Shown: in pieces, positions 7,423 to 15,290 of the stretch
How the letters are laid out: every line of letters starts with the position of its first letter
Position numbering within the stretch: the first letter of the stretch is position 1
Position numbers and translations under genes: made by a program
The notes under the pieces: model-generated
What the model saw: the letters and a program-made list of their open reading frames with translations, nothing else
Database searches by the model: none
Told to the model about the DNA's origin: nothing
Source of the DNA: Chloroflexota bacterium
Lineage (GTDB): Bacteria; Chloroflexota; UBA11872
Reading direction: 5' to 3'
Length of the DNA: 64,000 nt
Assembly (NCBI GenBank): GCA_022826485.1
Contig: JAJDUU010000034.1
Span: 1 to 64,000 of the forward strand

Positions 7423-8448
7423 ATGTCTGACGAGCGCTCGGGCGCCATCGATTCCGCCATCGCGCAGATTGAGCGCAAGTTCGGCGCCGGCGCGGTCATG
7501 CGCATGGACGACCAGGCCCGCGAGCCGATTCCGGTCGTTTCTACCGGCTCGCTGAGCATCGATCTCGCCCTGGGCGTGGGCGGGCTACCGCGGGGCCGCG
7601 TGGTGGAAATCTTCGGCCCGGAGAGCTCCGGCAAGACCACGCTGGCGCTGCACGCGGTGGCCGAGGCGCAGCGCGCGGGCGGGACGGCGGTGTTCACCGA
7701 CGTGGAGCACGCCCTGGACCCGGCCTATGCCGAACAGCTCGGCGTCAACATCGCCGATCTGATCGTCTCGCAGCCCAATACGGGGGAAGAGGCGCTGGAG
7801 ATCACCGACGTGTTCGTGCGCAGCAACGCCGTGGACATCATCGTGGTGGACTCGGTGGCGGCCCTGGTGCCGCGGGCCGAGATCGAGGGCGACATGGGCG
7901 ACGTGCAGGTGGGGTTGCAGGCGCGGCTCATGTCGCAGGCCATGCGCAAGCTCACGGCCAACATCAACCGCTCGCGCGCCATCGTCATCTTCATCAACCA
8001 GCTGCGGGAGAAGATCGGCGTGATGTTCGGCAATCCGGAAACCACGCCCGGCGGGCGCGCCTTGAAGTTCTATTCCTCGGTGCGGCTCGACATTCGACGC
8101 ATCGGCACGATCAAGGTCGGCACGGAGAGCGTGGGCGCCCGCACGCGGGTGCGCGTGGTGAAGAATAAGGTCGCGCCGCCGTTTCGCACGGCGGAGTTCG
8201 ACATGATGTACGGCACCGGCATCTCTCGCGAGGGCGACCTGCTGGACCTCGGCGTCGACCAGGGGATCTTGACCAAGAGCGGCGCCCACTATTCCTACGA
8301 CGGCACGCGGCTGGGCATGGGACGCGAAAACGCCAAGACGTTCCTGCGTGAGAACGCGGATCTGGCCAACGACGTCGACCAGGCGGTGCGGGCGGCGATC
8401 TTGGGTCCGGCAGCCGCGGACGAGGCGGTGGCGGCGGCCGCCAGCTAG
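7423..8448 (+). CDS. recA: recombinase RecA
   Basis: This is the DNA strand-exchange and SOS co-protease protein, 341 residues. Walker A GPESSGKT is at 65-72. The L1/L2 region with [28 protein letters not shown]-type sequence and the VKNKVAPPF motif are intact. A strong GGGAGGAA precedes the ATG. One oddity: the highly conserved segment FIDAEHALDP reads [10 protein letters not shown] here. It heads a same-strand run (recA, USP, prs, ggt, nifU-like) with gaps of 15 and 24 bases and then overlaps. No SOS box was recognised, and the usual recX partner is absent. Confidence 0.98.
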   Translation: MSDERSGAIDSAIAQIERKFGAGAVMRMDDQAREPIPVVSTGSLSIDLALGVGGLPRGRVVEIFGPESSGKTTLALHAVAEAQRAGGTAVFTDVEHALDPAYAEQLGVNIADLIVSQPNTGEEALEITDVFVRSNAVDIIVVDSVAALVPRAEIEGDMGDVQVGLQARLMSQAMRKLTANINRSRAIVIFINQLREKIGVMFGNPETTPGGRALKFYSSVRLDIRRIGTIKVGTESVGARTRVRVVKNKVAPPFRTAEFDMMYGTGISREGDLLDLGVDQGILTKSGAHYSYDGTRLGMGRENAKTFLRENADLANDVDQAVRAAILGPAAADEAVAAAAS

Positions 8449-8463
8449 GCGGCGCCGGCCAGC

Positions 8464-8898
8464 GTGGACGGAGACGGCCAGGGACCGGTTGCGGCGGCCG
8501 TCAACGGCGGGCATATGGACGAAATCGTCACGAGCACGGCGGCGCTGCTGGCGCGAAGGCGCCGTCGGCCGCTCTTGTTGCTGAATGTGATCGAGGTCGG
8601 CCATCAGCGACCGCTGGAGACCTCGGACGAACAGGCGGTGGTGCGGGCTGAATCCATCCTGGCGGCAGCCCAGAAACACGTCGGCGATCGACGCGTGAAG
8701 GTGGAAACCGAGGTGTGCCAGGCGCGCGCGGCCTCAACCGCGATCATCGCGGCGGCCCTGCGCCACGACGCCGCGTCGATCGTGATCGGCGCGCACCGCT
8801 TCCTGGGACAGCACGAGTGCGACCTGGGATTCACCGCGACCCATGTGCTGCGCCAGAGTCCCGTGCCGGTCACCGTGTGCTACGACCCCATCCGCTGA
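8464..8898 (+). CDS. universal-stress-protein-like (UspA fold) protein
   Basis: This 144-residue alpha/beta protein has a UspA layout. The first strand/helix is shortened (about 1-30). LLLLNVIEVG is followed by a long helix, and VETEVCQARAASTAIIAAALRHDAASIVIGAHR matches the Usp core. The C-terminus HVLRQSPVPVTVCYDP matches the Usp ending 'L....PVPVLVV'. The glycine-rich ATP loop (GxxGxxxxGS) is replaced by GAHRFLGQHECDLG, so ATP binding is doubtful. It starts at GTG 15 bases after recA and is probably co-transcribed with recA and prs. Confidence 0.7.
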   Translation: MDGDGQGPVAAAVNGGHMDEIVTSTAALLARRRRRPLLLLNVIEVGHQRPLETSDEQAVVRAESILAAAQKHVGDRRVKVETEVCQARAASTAIIAAALRHDAASIVIGAHRFLGQHECDLGFTATHVLRQSPVPVTVCYDPIR

Positions 8899-8922
8899 CC
8901 GGTGGCTCTCCATGGAAGTCGC

Positions 8923-9885
8923 ATGAGCCTGCACGACAACGGCCTGATGGTCTTTGGTTGCCGCGGGCATCCCGCGCTCACCGAGGGCATCTGCCGCGAG
9001 TTGGGATGCGCGACCGGCGCCATGGAGACCTTCGAGTACGGCAACGACAACACCTTCGTCCGCGTGCTGGAAAACGTGCGCGAAGCCGATGTATTCGTCG
9101 TCCAAACCGCGGGCCGCCCGGTCAACCAGTCCGTGATGGAGCTGTTCATCACGATCGACGCCCTGCGCCGCGCGTCGGCCGCGCGCGTGACGGCCGTCGT
9201 GCCGTATTTCCCCTATATGCGATCCGACAAGAAGGATCAGCCGCGGGTGGCGATCACGGCGCGCCTGGTCGCCGACCTGCTGGCCACGGCCGGCGCCAAC
9301 CGCGTGCTCACGCTGGACCTGCACGCCGAACAGATTGGCGGATTCTTCAGCATCCCCAGCGACCACCTCTCGGGAATGCCGCTGCTCACCCGGTACTTCG
9401 AAGACCTGGGGTTCAACGATCTGGTCGTCGTGGGCGATACCGGGCGCATCAAGACCGCCAGCGAGTGCGCGCGGCGGCTGCGAGCGCCGCTGGCCGTGCT
9501 GGACAAGTTCCGCGATCCCCTGACGGCGGAGGTCATGGTTCGCGGGCTGGTCGGCGACGTGCGCGGACGAACGGTGCTCTACGTGGAGGACGAGGTGGTG
9601 ACCGGGCAGTCCATTCGCGAGGGCTTGCGCGAAATCGTGAAGCAGAAGCCGCGGGCCGTCTACGCTGCGTGCGTTCATCCGGTGTTCACGGACGAGGCTT
9701 ACGAGATGGTCGACGCGTCGCCGCTCGAGGAGATGGTGGTGACCGATAGCATCCCGCTGGAATCGGGTCGGCCCCAGGACAAAATCCGCGTGCTGCCGGT
9801 TGCTCCCCTGCTGGCCGAGGCGATCCGGCGCATCCATACCGGCGAATCGGTGAGCGCGCTGTTCTCGGAATCGGTGGTGGCTTGA
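8923..9885 (+). CDS. prs: ribose-phosphate pyrophosphokinase
   Basis: It makes PRPP from ribose 5-phosphate and ATP, feeding purine, pyrimidine, His and Trp synthesis (and Apt at 606). It has 320 residues. The ATP-binding flap YFPYMRSDKKDQPRVAITAR, the catalytic TLDLHAEQIGGFF segment and the second catalytic lysine region LDKFRD are present. The ribose-phosphate loop reads VEDEVVTGQS rather than the usual D-D-x-x-D-T-[AG]-G-T, which is a divergent form. I chose the ATG at 8923 over an ATG at 8902 because GGAAG precedes it. The stop overlaps the ATG of ggt by one base. Confidence 0.92.
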   Translation: MSLHDNGLMVFGCRGHPALTEGICRELGCATGAMETFEYGNDNTFVRVLENVREADVFVVQTAGRPVNQSVMELFITIDALRRASAARVTAVVPYFPYMRSDKKDQPRVAITARLVADLLATAGANRVLTLDLHAEQIGGFFSIPSDHLSGMPLLTRYFEDLGFNDLVVVGDTGRIKTASECARRLRAPLAVLDKFRDPLTAEVMVRGLVGDVRGRTVLYVEDEVVTGQSIREGLREIVKQKPRAVYAACVHPVFTDEAYEMVDASPLEEMVVTDSIPLESGRPQDKIRVLPVAPLLAEAIRRIHTGESVSALFSESVVA

Positions 9886-11573
9886 TGAATCCCGCACGCA
9901 CGCAGGTATCGATCCAGAAGTCGGAGGTGGAAGGGTCGCGCGGTCTGGTTGCGACCAAGCATCCCGAGGCCAGCGCGATCGGCCTGGACACGCTGCAGGC
10001 CGGGGGCAATGCGGTGGACGCGGCGGTGGCGGCGGCCTTTGCCGTGGGCGTGGCCGAGCCCTGGTCGAGCGGCATCGGCGGCGGCGGGTATGCCGTGGTG
10101 GCCGGACCGGGCAGCGCCGACGTGGTGGCCTTTCCCATGCAGTCGCCCGCGCTGGCCACGCCCGATCGATACCCGCTGGACGGCCGGGACTCCCTGGGCG
10201 CCTTTCTGTGGCCGGGCGTGCTGGACGACGCGAACTTGATCGGCTGGTCGTCGATGTCGATTCCGGGCGCGGTCGCGGGACTGGCACTGCTGCATGAGCG
10301 GCACGGCCGCCTGCCGTGGCGGGAGCTGGTGGCGCCGGCGGTCGAGCTGGCGCGCCGCGGGTCGCGGCTGACATGGTTCGACCTGCTGCAGATGGGCCGC
10401 CATGCCGCCGTCGGCCGGCGTCGCGCGGAGCTGGGGCGCGTCTACTACGCCGACGGCGGGCCGCCTCGCGCCGAGGTAGGCGAAGAGCCGCTGCTGCTCC
10501 AGCCGGACCTGGCCGAAAGCCTCGACGCGGTGGCGCGCGATGGGCCGGACGCCTTCTACCGGGGCGACCTGGCCAAGGCCATCGTGGACGACTGCGTGGC
10601 GAACGGCGGCGCGCTGCGCCGCGACGACCTGGCGCAGTACCGCGCCTGGGCGATGGAGCCGCTCGAGACGGCCTATCGCGACGCCACGGTCATCACGCCC
10701 GGCCCGGGCTGCGCGGGGCCGACGACCGCCGGCACGCTCAACGTGTTCGAGCAGGCGTACGGCGGGGGCGGGGATCAGATCGACGCGGACCGCCTGCACG
10801 CCTACATCTGGGCGTCGCGGCTGGCGCAGGGCGACCGGTTCGAGCACATGGGCGATCCGAATTTTGCCGACGCGCCGTGGGCGGAGTTGGTCGGAAAGCC
10901 GCACGCGCGGGCAAGGGCGGCGTTGATTGACACGCAGAACGCTCCGGCTTCCGACAGCCCCGGCGATCCCTGGGCCTACATGGCGGCCGACCGCGAAATC
11001 GAGCGACTGAAGGGCGACTCCTCCACCACGCATCTGTGCACGGCGGACGGCGAGGGCAGGTTCGTGTCGCTGACCAACACGCTGGGCGGAGCCTGGGGCT
11101 CAGAGATCGTGCCGCGCGGCACCGGCATCTGCTGGAATGACGGCATGTGGTGGTTCGACCCGCGGCCCGGCCGCCCAAACTCCCTGCGGCCCCGTTCGTT
11201 CGGCCTCAACAACATGACGCCCGCCATCGTCACGCGGGATGGACGACCGCTGCTGGCCGTGGGCGCGTCCGGCGGACGCCGCATCACCAACTGCGTTTCA
11301 CAGATCATCTCGCACGTCGTGGACCACAAGATGGGCGCGCAGGAGGCCGTCTACGCGCCGCGCATCGACGCGAGCACTCCGTGGGTCACGGCCGACGCCC
11401 GGCTGGGCGACGCGGTGATCGAGGACCTGCGGGCGCGCGGCTGGGACGTGCAGGTGCCACCCTATCCGGAGCAGTCGGCATTCGCCAGCCCGGTGACGAT
11501 TCTGGCCGGGCCGGACGGCTCGCTGTTAGGCGGGGTTGACACGTTTCACTCGGCCGAGGCGCGAGCGTGGTAG
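9885..11573 (+). CDS. ggt: gamma-glutamyltransferase family protein
   Basis: This N-terminal-nucleophile hydrolase acts on glutathione-type gamma-glutamyl amides. It has 562 residues. The N-terminal lobe shows VATKHPEASAIGLDTLQAGG and NAVDAAVAAAFAVGVAEPWSSG. The autoprocessing site is the Thr of DSSTTHLCTAD (about residue 385), which becomes the new N-terminus of the small subunit. SLTNTLGGAWGSEIV and LNNMTPAIV follow. No signal peptide is visible, so it may be cytosolic, unlike the periplasmic enzyme of E. coli. It is translationally coupled to prs (TGATG) and overlaps the nifU-like gene by seven bases. Confidence 0.92.
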   Translation: MNPARTQVSIQKSEVEGSRGLVATKHPEASAIGLDTLQAGGNAVDAAVAAAFAVGVAEPWSSGIGGGGYAVVAGPGSADVVAFPMQSPALATPDRYPLDGRDSLGAFLWPGVLDDANLIGWSSMSIPGAVAGLALLHERHGRLPWRELVAPAVELARRGSRLTWFDLLQMGRHAAVGRRRAELGRVYYADGGPPRAEVGEEPLLLQPDLAESLDAVARDGPDAFYRGDLAKAIVDDCVANGGALRRDDLAQYRAWAMEPLETAYRDATVITPGPGCAGPTTAGTLNVFEQAYGGGGDQIDADRLHAYIWASRLAQGDRFEHMGDPNFADAPWAELVGKPHARARAALIDTQNAPASDSPGDPWAYMAADREIERLKGDSSTTHLCTADGEGRFVSLTNTLGGAWGSEIVPRGTGICWNDGMWWFDPRPGRPNSLRPRSFGLNNMTPAIVTRDGRPLLAVGASGGRRITNCVSQIISHVVDHKMGAQEAVYAPRIDASTPWVTADARLGDAVIEDLRARGWDVQVPPYPEQSAFASPVTILAGPDGSLLGGVDTFHSAEARAW

Positions 11574-11857
11574 GCGGCGCGGCGCCGGCAGTGGCGCAAG
11601 TCCTGGAGCATGCGGCCAGTCAGATGGCCATTGACGGCGGCGGGCTGCGGTACCTGGGCGACACGCCGGACGGCTATGTGCGGCTGGAACTCACCGGCGC
11701 CTGCGCGACCTGTCCGCGCCGCATGATGACGCTGGACCTCGCCATCGAGACGCCGTTGCGCACGCTTGGCGCCGCGCGTGGGGTCGAGTTGCTGCCGGCC
11801 GCAAGCAGGTCGGATACCATAGCCCTGCGACCCTCCAGCAGACCGTGTGTCGCGTGA
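11567..11857 (+). CDS. NifU C-terminal-domain (Nfu-like) Fe-S scaffold protein
   Basis: This 96-residue protein has the Nfu fold. Residues 10-62 include IDGGGLRYLG, VRLELTGACATCP with the cluster-binding Cys46/Cys49, and MMTLDLAIETPLR. It probably carries or delivers a [4Fe-4S] cluster. It starts at GTG inside the end of ggt. After about residue 73 the sequence (AASRSDTIALRPSSRPCVA) no longer looks like the family. A second, diverged copy of the last coding part (from RMMTLDLA) lies at 13200-13272, after the restriction-modification genes. Confidence 0.82.
   Translation: MVGGAAPAVAQVLEHAASQMAIDGGGLRYLGDTPDGYVRLELTGACATCPRRMMTLDLAIETPLRTLGAARGVELLPAASRSDTIALRPSSRPCVA
11719..11791 (+). repeat. 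direct repeat, left copy (nifU-like 3' end)
   Basis: This is the 3' part of the nifU-like gene, starting CCGCATGATGACGCT. It matches 13200-13272 at 42 of the first 50 aligned bases by eye, with similarity then fading. The two copies flank the restriction-modification pair. Confidence 0.75.
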
Positions 11858-11963
11858 TCCGACCAGATTCCAAGCTGCGAAACCGTGCCAACCGCGCGCC
11901 TGCGAGCCTTTCCATCGCCGCCCGAGACAAGACCTGTACTAGGCCGCGCCTTTGGGTGTTGGC

Positions 11964-12683
11964 ATGAAACTCGCGTGGGAAAGGGAGTTCGCGTCGCCTG
12001 GAAAGCGAGTGGTGCGCAATGGCTTTCCGACGAACGATCTCATTCTCAGCGCATATGGCGAGAGCAACGAGACCGTGTTTCCGAGAATCCTCGACCTCTA
12101 TGTGGCAGCAGGCAGCCTCGTTGCAGACGTCACCTTCGGCAAAGGCGTCTTTTGGAGAAACATCCCGCCCGACAAATACCGGCTCATGGCGACCGACTTG
12201 GAGAGCGGGGTTGATTGCCGGGACCTACCCTATGGGGACGGCGAGGTTGACTGCGTAGTCCTCGACCCGCCTTACATGCACTCGCCGGGTGGAACGGCAT
12301 ATTCGAGCCACCGGCCATATGAGGACTACTATAGAAATAATGGCACTGGTAATCTAACGGGTAGCAAATATCACGAAGCCGTGCTGGAGCTTTACTCCGA
12401 GGCCGGCAAAGAAGCACACCGAGTGCTGCGCGATCGTGGCGTGATGATCGTGAAATGCCAGGATGAGGTTTGCTCCAACAGGCAGAGATTCACACATGTC
12501 GAGATTATGCAAGAATACGAGAAACTTGGATTTATAGCGGAAGATCTGTTCGTGGTCATGCGCAATAACCGGCCGGGAGTCAGCCGGACGGCGAAGCAGG
12601 TTCACGCCCGAAAGAACCATTCCTATTTTCTCGTGTTCTGGAAGCGCGGAGAAACAAGCCGGATCTGGACGCCGCCTGAATGA
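11964..12683 (+). CDS. type II DNA methyltransferase (amino-methylating, DPPY)
   Basis: This 239-residue methyltransferase probably protects the recognition site of the endonuclease that follows. Motif IV, DPPY, is at 101-104. The SAM-binding motif I appears as ADVTFGKG at about 54-61, upstream of motif IV. A conserved end, ARKNHSYFLVFWKRG, is typical of N4/N6 DNA methyltransferases. DPPY suggests adenine-N6 or cytosine-N4 methylation; the target sequence cannot be read. Base composition is visibly more AT-rich (12300-12560) than that of its neighbours, which supports transfer. Its stop overlaps the endonuclease start (ATGA). Confidence 0.85.
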   Translation: MKLAWEREFASPGKRVVRNGFPTNDLILSAYGESNETVFPRILDLYVAAGSLVADVTFGKGVFWRNIPPDKYRLMATDLESGVDCRDLPYGDGEVDCVVLDPPYMHSPGGTAYSSHRPYEDYYRNNGTGNLTGSKYHEAVLELYSEAGKEAHRVLRDRGVMIVKCQDEVCSNRQRFTHVEIMQEYEKLGFIAEDLFVVMRNNRPGVSRTAKQVHARKNHSYFLVFWKRGETSRIWTPPE

Positions 12684-13183
12684 GCGCACTTGCGCTTATG
12701 CAGGAGGTCATAAGGAAACACACGCCGGCGACGATCTGGACGGGTTCTCCGTTGGAGTCGTTTCGGCAAGTGGCCAACACGAACCGCGGCGACATCGGCG
12801 AGGAGTTCGTCTACCGGTATCTGAAGCAGTCTGAAATACCTGTCTCGCAGAGCGAATCACGAGTCAAGGAATGGGACCTCCTGATTGCCAGCAAACGGTT
12901 CGAGGTCAAGACGGCGTCCGAGGATGTCGGCGGCTCGTTTCAGTTCAACCACATTCGGCTGGACAGGGACTATCAATACCTGCTGTGCCTCGGTGTGCGC
13001 CCAGCAGCGATCATGTTCGGCGTATGGCGCAAGGGTGCGGTCTCGGAAGGCCAAGCCGGACGCCTTGTGCGCATGGCGGAAGGTCAGAGCGTGACCTACA
13101 AGTTGACCAAGAAGCCTGACGGCATGATGAACATTGAAGCTCTGCCTGAGTGGGTACACGACACGCTGATGTCAGACGGGTAG
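12680..13183 (+). CDS. type II restriction endonuclease, PD-(D/E)XK type
   Basis: This 167-residue protein is most likely the nuclease partner of the methyltransferase. A catalytic core can be read as Glu42 (GDIGEEFV), Asp66 (KEWDLLI), then FEVKT with Glu75 and Lys77, giving D...ExK. QFNHIRLDRDYQYLLCLGV follows as the core beta strand/helix. No specificity can be inferred. Function is inferred from the motif order and from the four-base overlap with a DPPY methyltransferase; an alternative is a solitary nuclease. Confidence 0.72.
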   Translation: MSALALMQEVIRKHTPATIWTGSPLESFRQVANTNRGDIGEEFVYRYLKQSEIPVSQSESRVKEWDLLIASKRFEVKTASEDVGGSFQFNHIRLDRDYQYLLCLGVRPAAIMFGVWRKGAVSEGQAGRLVRMAEGQSVTYKLTKKPDGMMNIEALPEWVHDTLMSDG

Positions 13184-13199
13184 TGCCCCGTCCGGCCGG

Positions 13200-13272
13200 C
13201 CGCATGATGACGCTCGACCTCGCCACCGAAACGCCGCTGCGTTCTCTGGGCGTGCGCGGGGGATTGAACTGA
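13200..13272 (+). pseudogene. nifU-like gene 3'-end remnant (right copy of direct repeat)
   Basis: The translation RMMTLDLATETPLRSLGV matches the NifU-like protein's RMMTLDLAIETPLRTLGA. There is no start and no scaffold cysteines, so it is only a tail. A one-base deletion near 13263 appears to break the frame; restoring it would read on to a TAG near 13303. It lies 16 bases after the endonuclease stop. Divergence from the left copy (about 16% over 50 bases) means the two copies are old or came from different strains. Confidence 0.75.
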
Positions 13273-13348
13273 TGCGGTCGGTGCCAGCCTTCATACTGTA
13301 GACTGGGCGTCATCGCCCTCAAGAGCAGGTTGAAGGCAGGAGACCTCG

Positions 13349-15136
13349 GTGCTCACCACCAGCATCCTCAACCCTAAAGACCTCTTTCTGAAGTCTATTC
13401 GCTACACGATTCCAGAGTTTCAACGTCGTTACGTCTGGTCGCAGGACGATCAGTGGGAACCGCTGTGGCAGGACGTGCGAAACGTCGCCGAAAACTATCT
13501 TGAAGAGCTAGAACGTACAGGTGGCGACCGCGTCAAGGCCGAGAAACGGACAAAAGCGCACTTCCTTGGCGCACTCGTGCTGCAGCAAGTACCCACGGCT
13601 GCTCGTGACATCGAGCAGCGAGAGGTAATCGACGGTCAACAGCGAGTGACCACGCTTCAACTCTTACTAGATGCTATTCAACAGGTTTGCGAGGAAAAGG
13701 GACTGAAACCAACGGCCAAGCGCCTGTCAAAGCTCGTCATGAACGACGAGGATCTCATCGGCGACACGAGCCATCATGTGTTCAAGCTATGGCCAACCAG
13801 AATCGATAGAGATGCGTTCAGACACGCCATGGACAACGGTCTTGCCGTCAGCGATTTCGAAGAATCGCTGATTGTCATCGCGCATGAGTTCTTTCAGGAT
13901 TCGGTCAAGAAATGGCTCGAAGAGGCTGTCGCCTCGGAGGACGACTGCCTCGATGCATTGGAAACTGCGGTAACAGCAATGCTTCAGATGGTCGTGATCG
14001 ATCTGGACGCCGAAGACGATCCAAACATCATCTTTGAAACGCTGAACGCTCGCGGAACTCCGCTCGAGCAGTCCGATCTCATTAAGAATTTCGTCCTTTC
14101 CCGGTTCGCCGAAGAATCGGGTGGAGCAGGAGGCATTTGGGACGACTTGGACGACCAATGGTGGAGGAAGACCGTCAGACAGGGACGACTGTATCGACCA
14201 CGACTGGACATGCTATTCAACTACTGGCTTGCCATGCGCACCAGTGAAGAAGTGCCGCCGTCGAAGGTATTCGATGTGTTCCGTGCCCATACTAGCGAAC
14301 AGAAGATAAGCGCCCTAATGTTAGATGTAAAGCGGGACCTGGGAAACTACCGGAGTTATGAAACTGGTTCTCGCACACCAGAAGAAGACCTCTTCCACTA
14401 TCGCGCCGGTGTGATGCAGGCGGGGGCCATAACGCCGGTTCTTCTGCTCTTGCTCTCGGTGAAGCTCGAAACACGTATTCGCTGTCTGCATGCTCTGGAG
14501 AGCTTTCTCATCCGGCGGATGATATGCCGCCAAACTGGGAAGGACTACAACCGCCTGGCATTGGAGCTTGCATCCCGGATTCGAGAGGATCACTTGAACA
14601 GCGCCGACAAGGTGGTCACGGGCTTTCTCAAGGAGCAGGACGTCTACTCTCGAGAGTGGCCGACCGACGAAGCCGTGGCTGCCTCGCTGGAAACGACGCA
14701 GCTCTATCGATTGCTGTCAAGGGGACGACTGCGGTTGGTTCTCGAGGGAATCGAGAGCCGCCTGCGCTCGCAGAAGTCTGAGCAACTCGAAGTCCCGAAG
14801 GGTTTAACGATCGAGCACTTGATGCCGGTAAGCTGGGGACAACACTGGCCGCTTCCAAATGGTAGCGACGAGGAATCTGGTGCGGAGGTTCGCAAGCGCA
14901 TCGTGCATACCATCGGCAATCTCACGTTGGTGAACCAAAAGCTCAATTCGGCGGTGTCGAATGCCCCGTGGGAGCGCAAGCGACCCGAGTTGCTCAAGCA
15001 CAGCGTCATGACGCTCAACAAGGAATTGTCGGACTTTCCCGAATGGAACGAGGACACGATTCGTTCCCGAAGCAGGCGTATGGCGACGTTGATCGCAGAA
15101 TGCTGGCCTGGCCCGAATGCCAGTGATTGGGACTAA
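13349..15136 (+). CDS. GmrSD-like DUF262/DUF1524 (HNH) restriction protein
   Basis: This 595-residue defence protein resembles type IV modification-dependent restriction enzymes that attack modified phage DNA. The N-terminal DUF262 domain (ParB/Srx-like NTPase) shows IPEFQRRYVWS at about 21-31 and IDGQQRVTTLQLLL at about 94-107. The C-terminal DUF1524 HNH domain shows LTIEHLMPVSWGQHW and HTIGNLTLVNQKLNSAVSN, where the His and Asn are the nuclease residues. It starts at GTG with AGGAGA eight bases upstream. With the neighbouring restriction-modification pair it forms a small defence island. GC content is lower than that of the flanking core genes. Confidence 0.9.
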   Translation: MLTTSILNPKDLFLKSIRYTIPEFQRRYVWSQDDQWEPLWQDVRNVAENYLEELERTGGDRVKAEKRTKAHFLGALVLQQVPTAARDIEQREVIDGQQRVTTLQLLLDAIQQVCEEKGLKPTAKRLSKLVMNDEDLIGDTSHHVFKLWPTRIDRDAFRHAMDNGLAVSDFEESLIVIAHEFFQDSVKKWLEEAVASEDDCLDALETAVTAMLQMVVIDLDAEDDPNIIFETLNARGTPLEQSDLIKNFVLSRFAEESGGAGGIWDDLDDQWWRKTVRQGRLYRPRLDMLFNYWLAMRTSEEVPPSKVFDVFRAHTSEQKISALMLDVKRDLGNYRSYETGSRTPEEDLFHYRAGVMQAGAITPVLLLLLSVKLETRIRCLHALESFLIRRMICRQTGKDYNRLALELASRIREDHLNSADKVVTGFLKEQDVYSREWPTDEAVAASLETTQLYRLLSRGRLRLVLEGIESRLRSQKSEQLEVPKGLTIEHLMPVSWGQHWPLPNGSDEESGAEVRKRIVHTIGNLTLVNQKLNSAVSNAPWERKRPELLKHSVMTLNKELSDFPEWNEDTIRSRSRRMATLIAECWPGPNASDWD

Positions 15137-15290
15137 GAGCTGGGTTCAAGTCGATCCTGCCCAGGTTGTCTTCCACTTTCCGCGAGCAGGCTCGCTGTCG
15201 GCTGCGTCCGAATACTTCCCGACCGTCACGCCACCGCGCACGTAGAGTCGGGAGAACGAGACGGCCTCCGCCGCGAACCACGAGCACAGC

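Noticed and set aside
15137-15290. Another gene-end remnant after the GmrSD-like gene (frame ending SEYFPTVTPPRT)
   Set aside because: The short frame ends with a stop and looks vaguely like a protein C-terminus, but no matching full gene is present in the window, so it cannot be supported.
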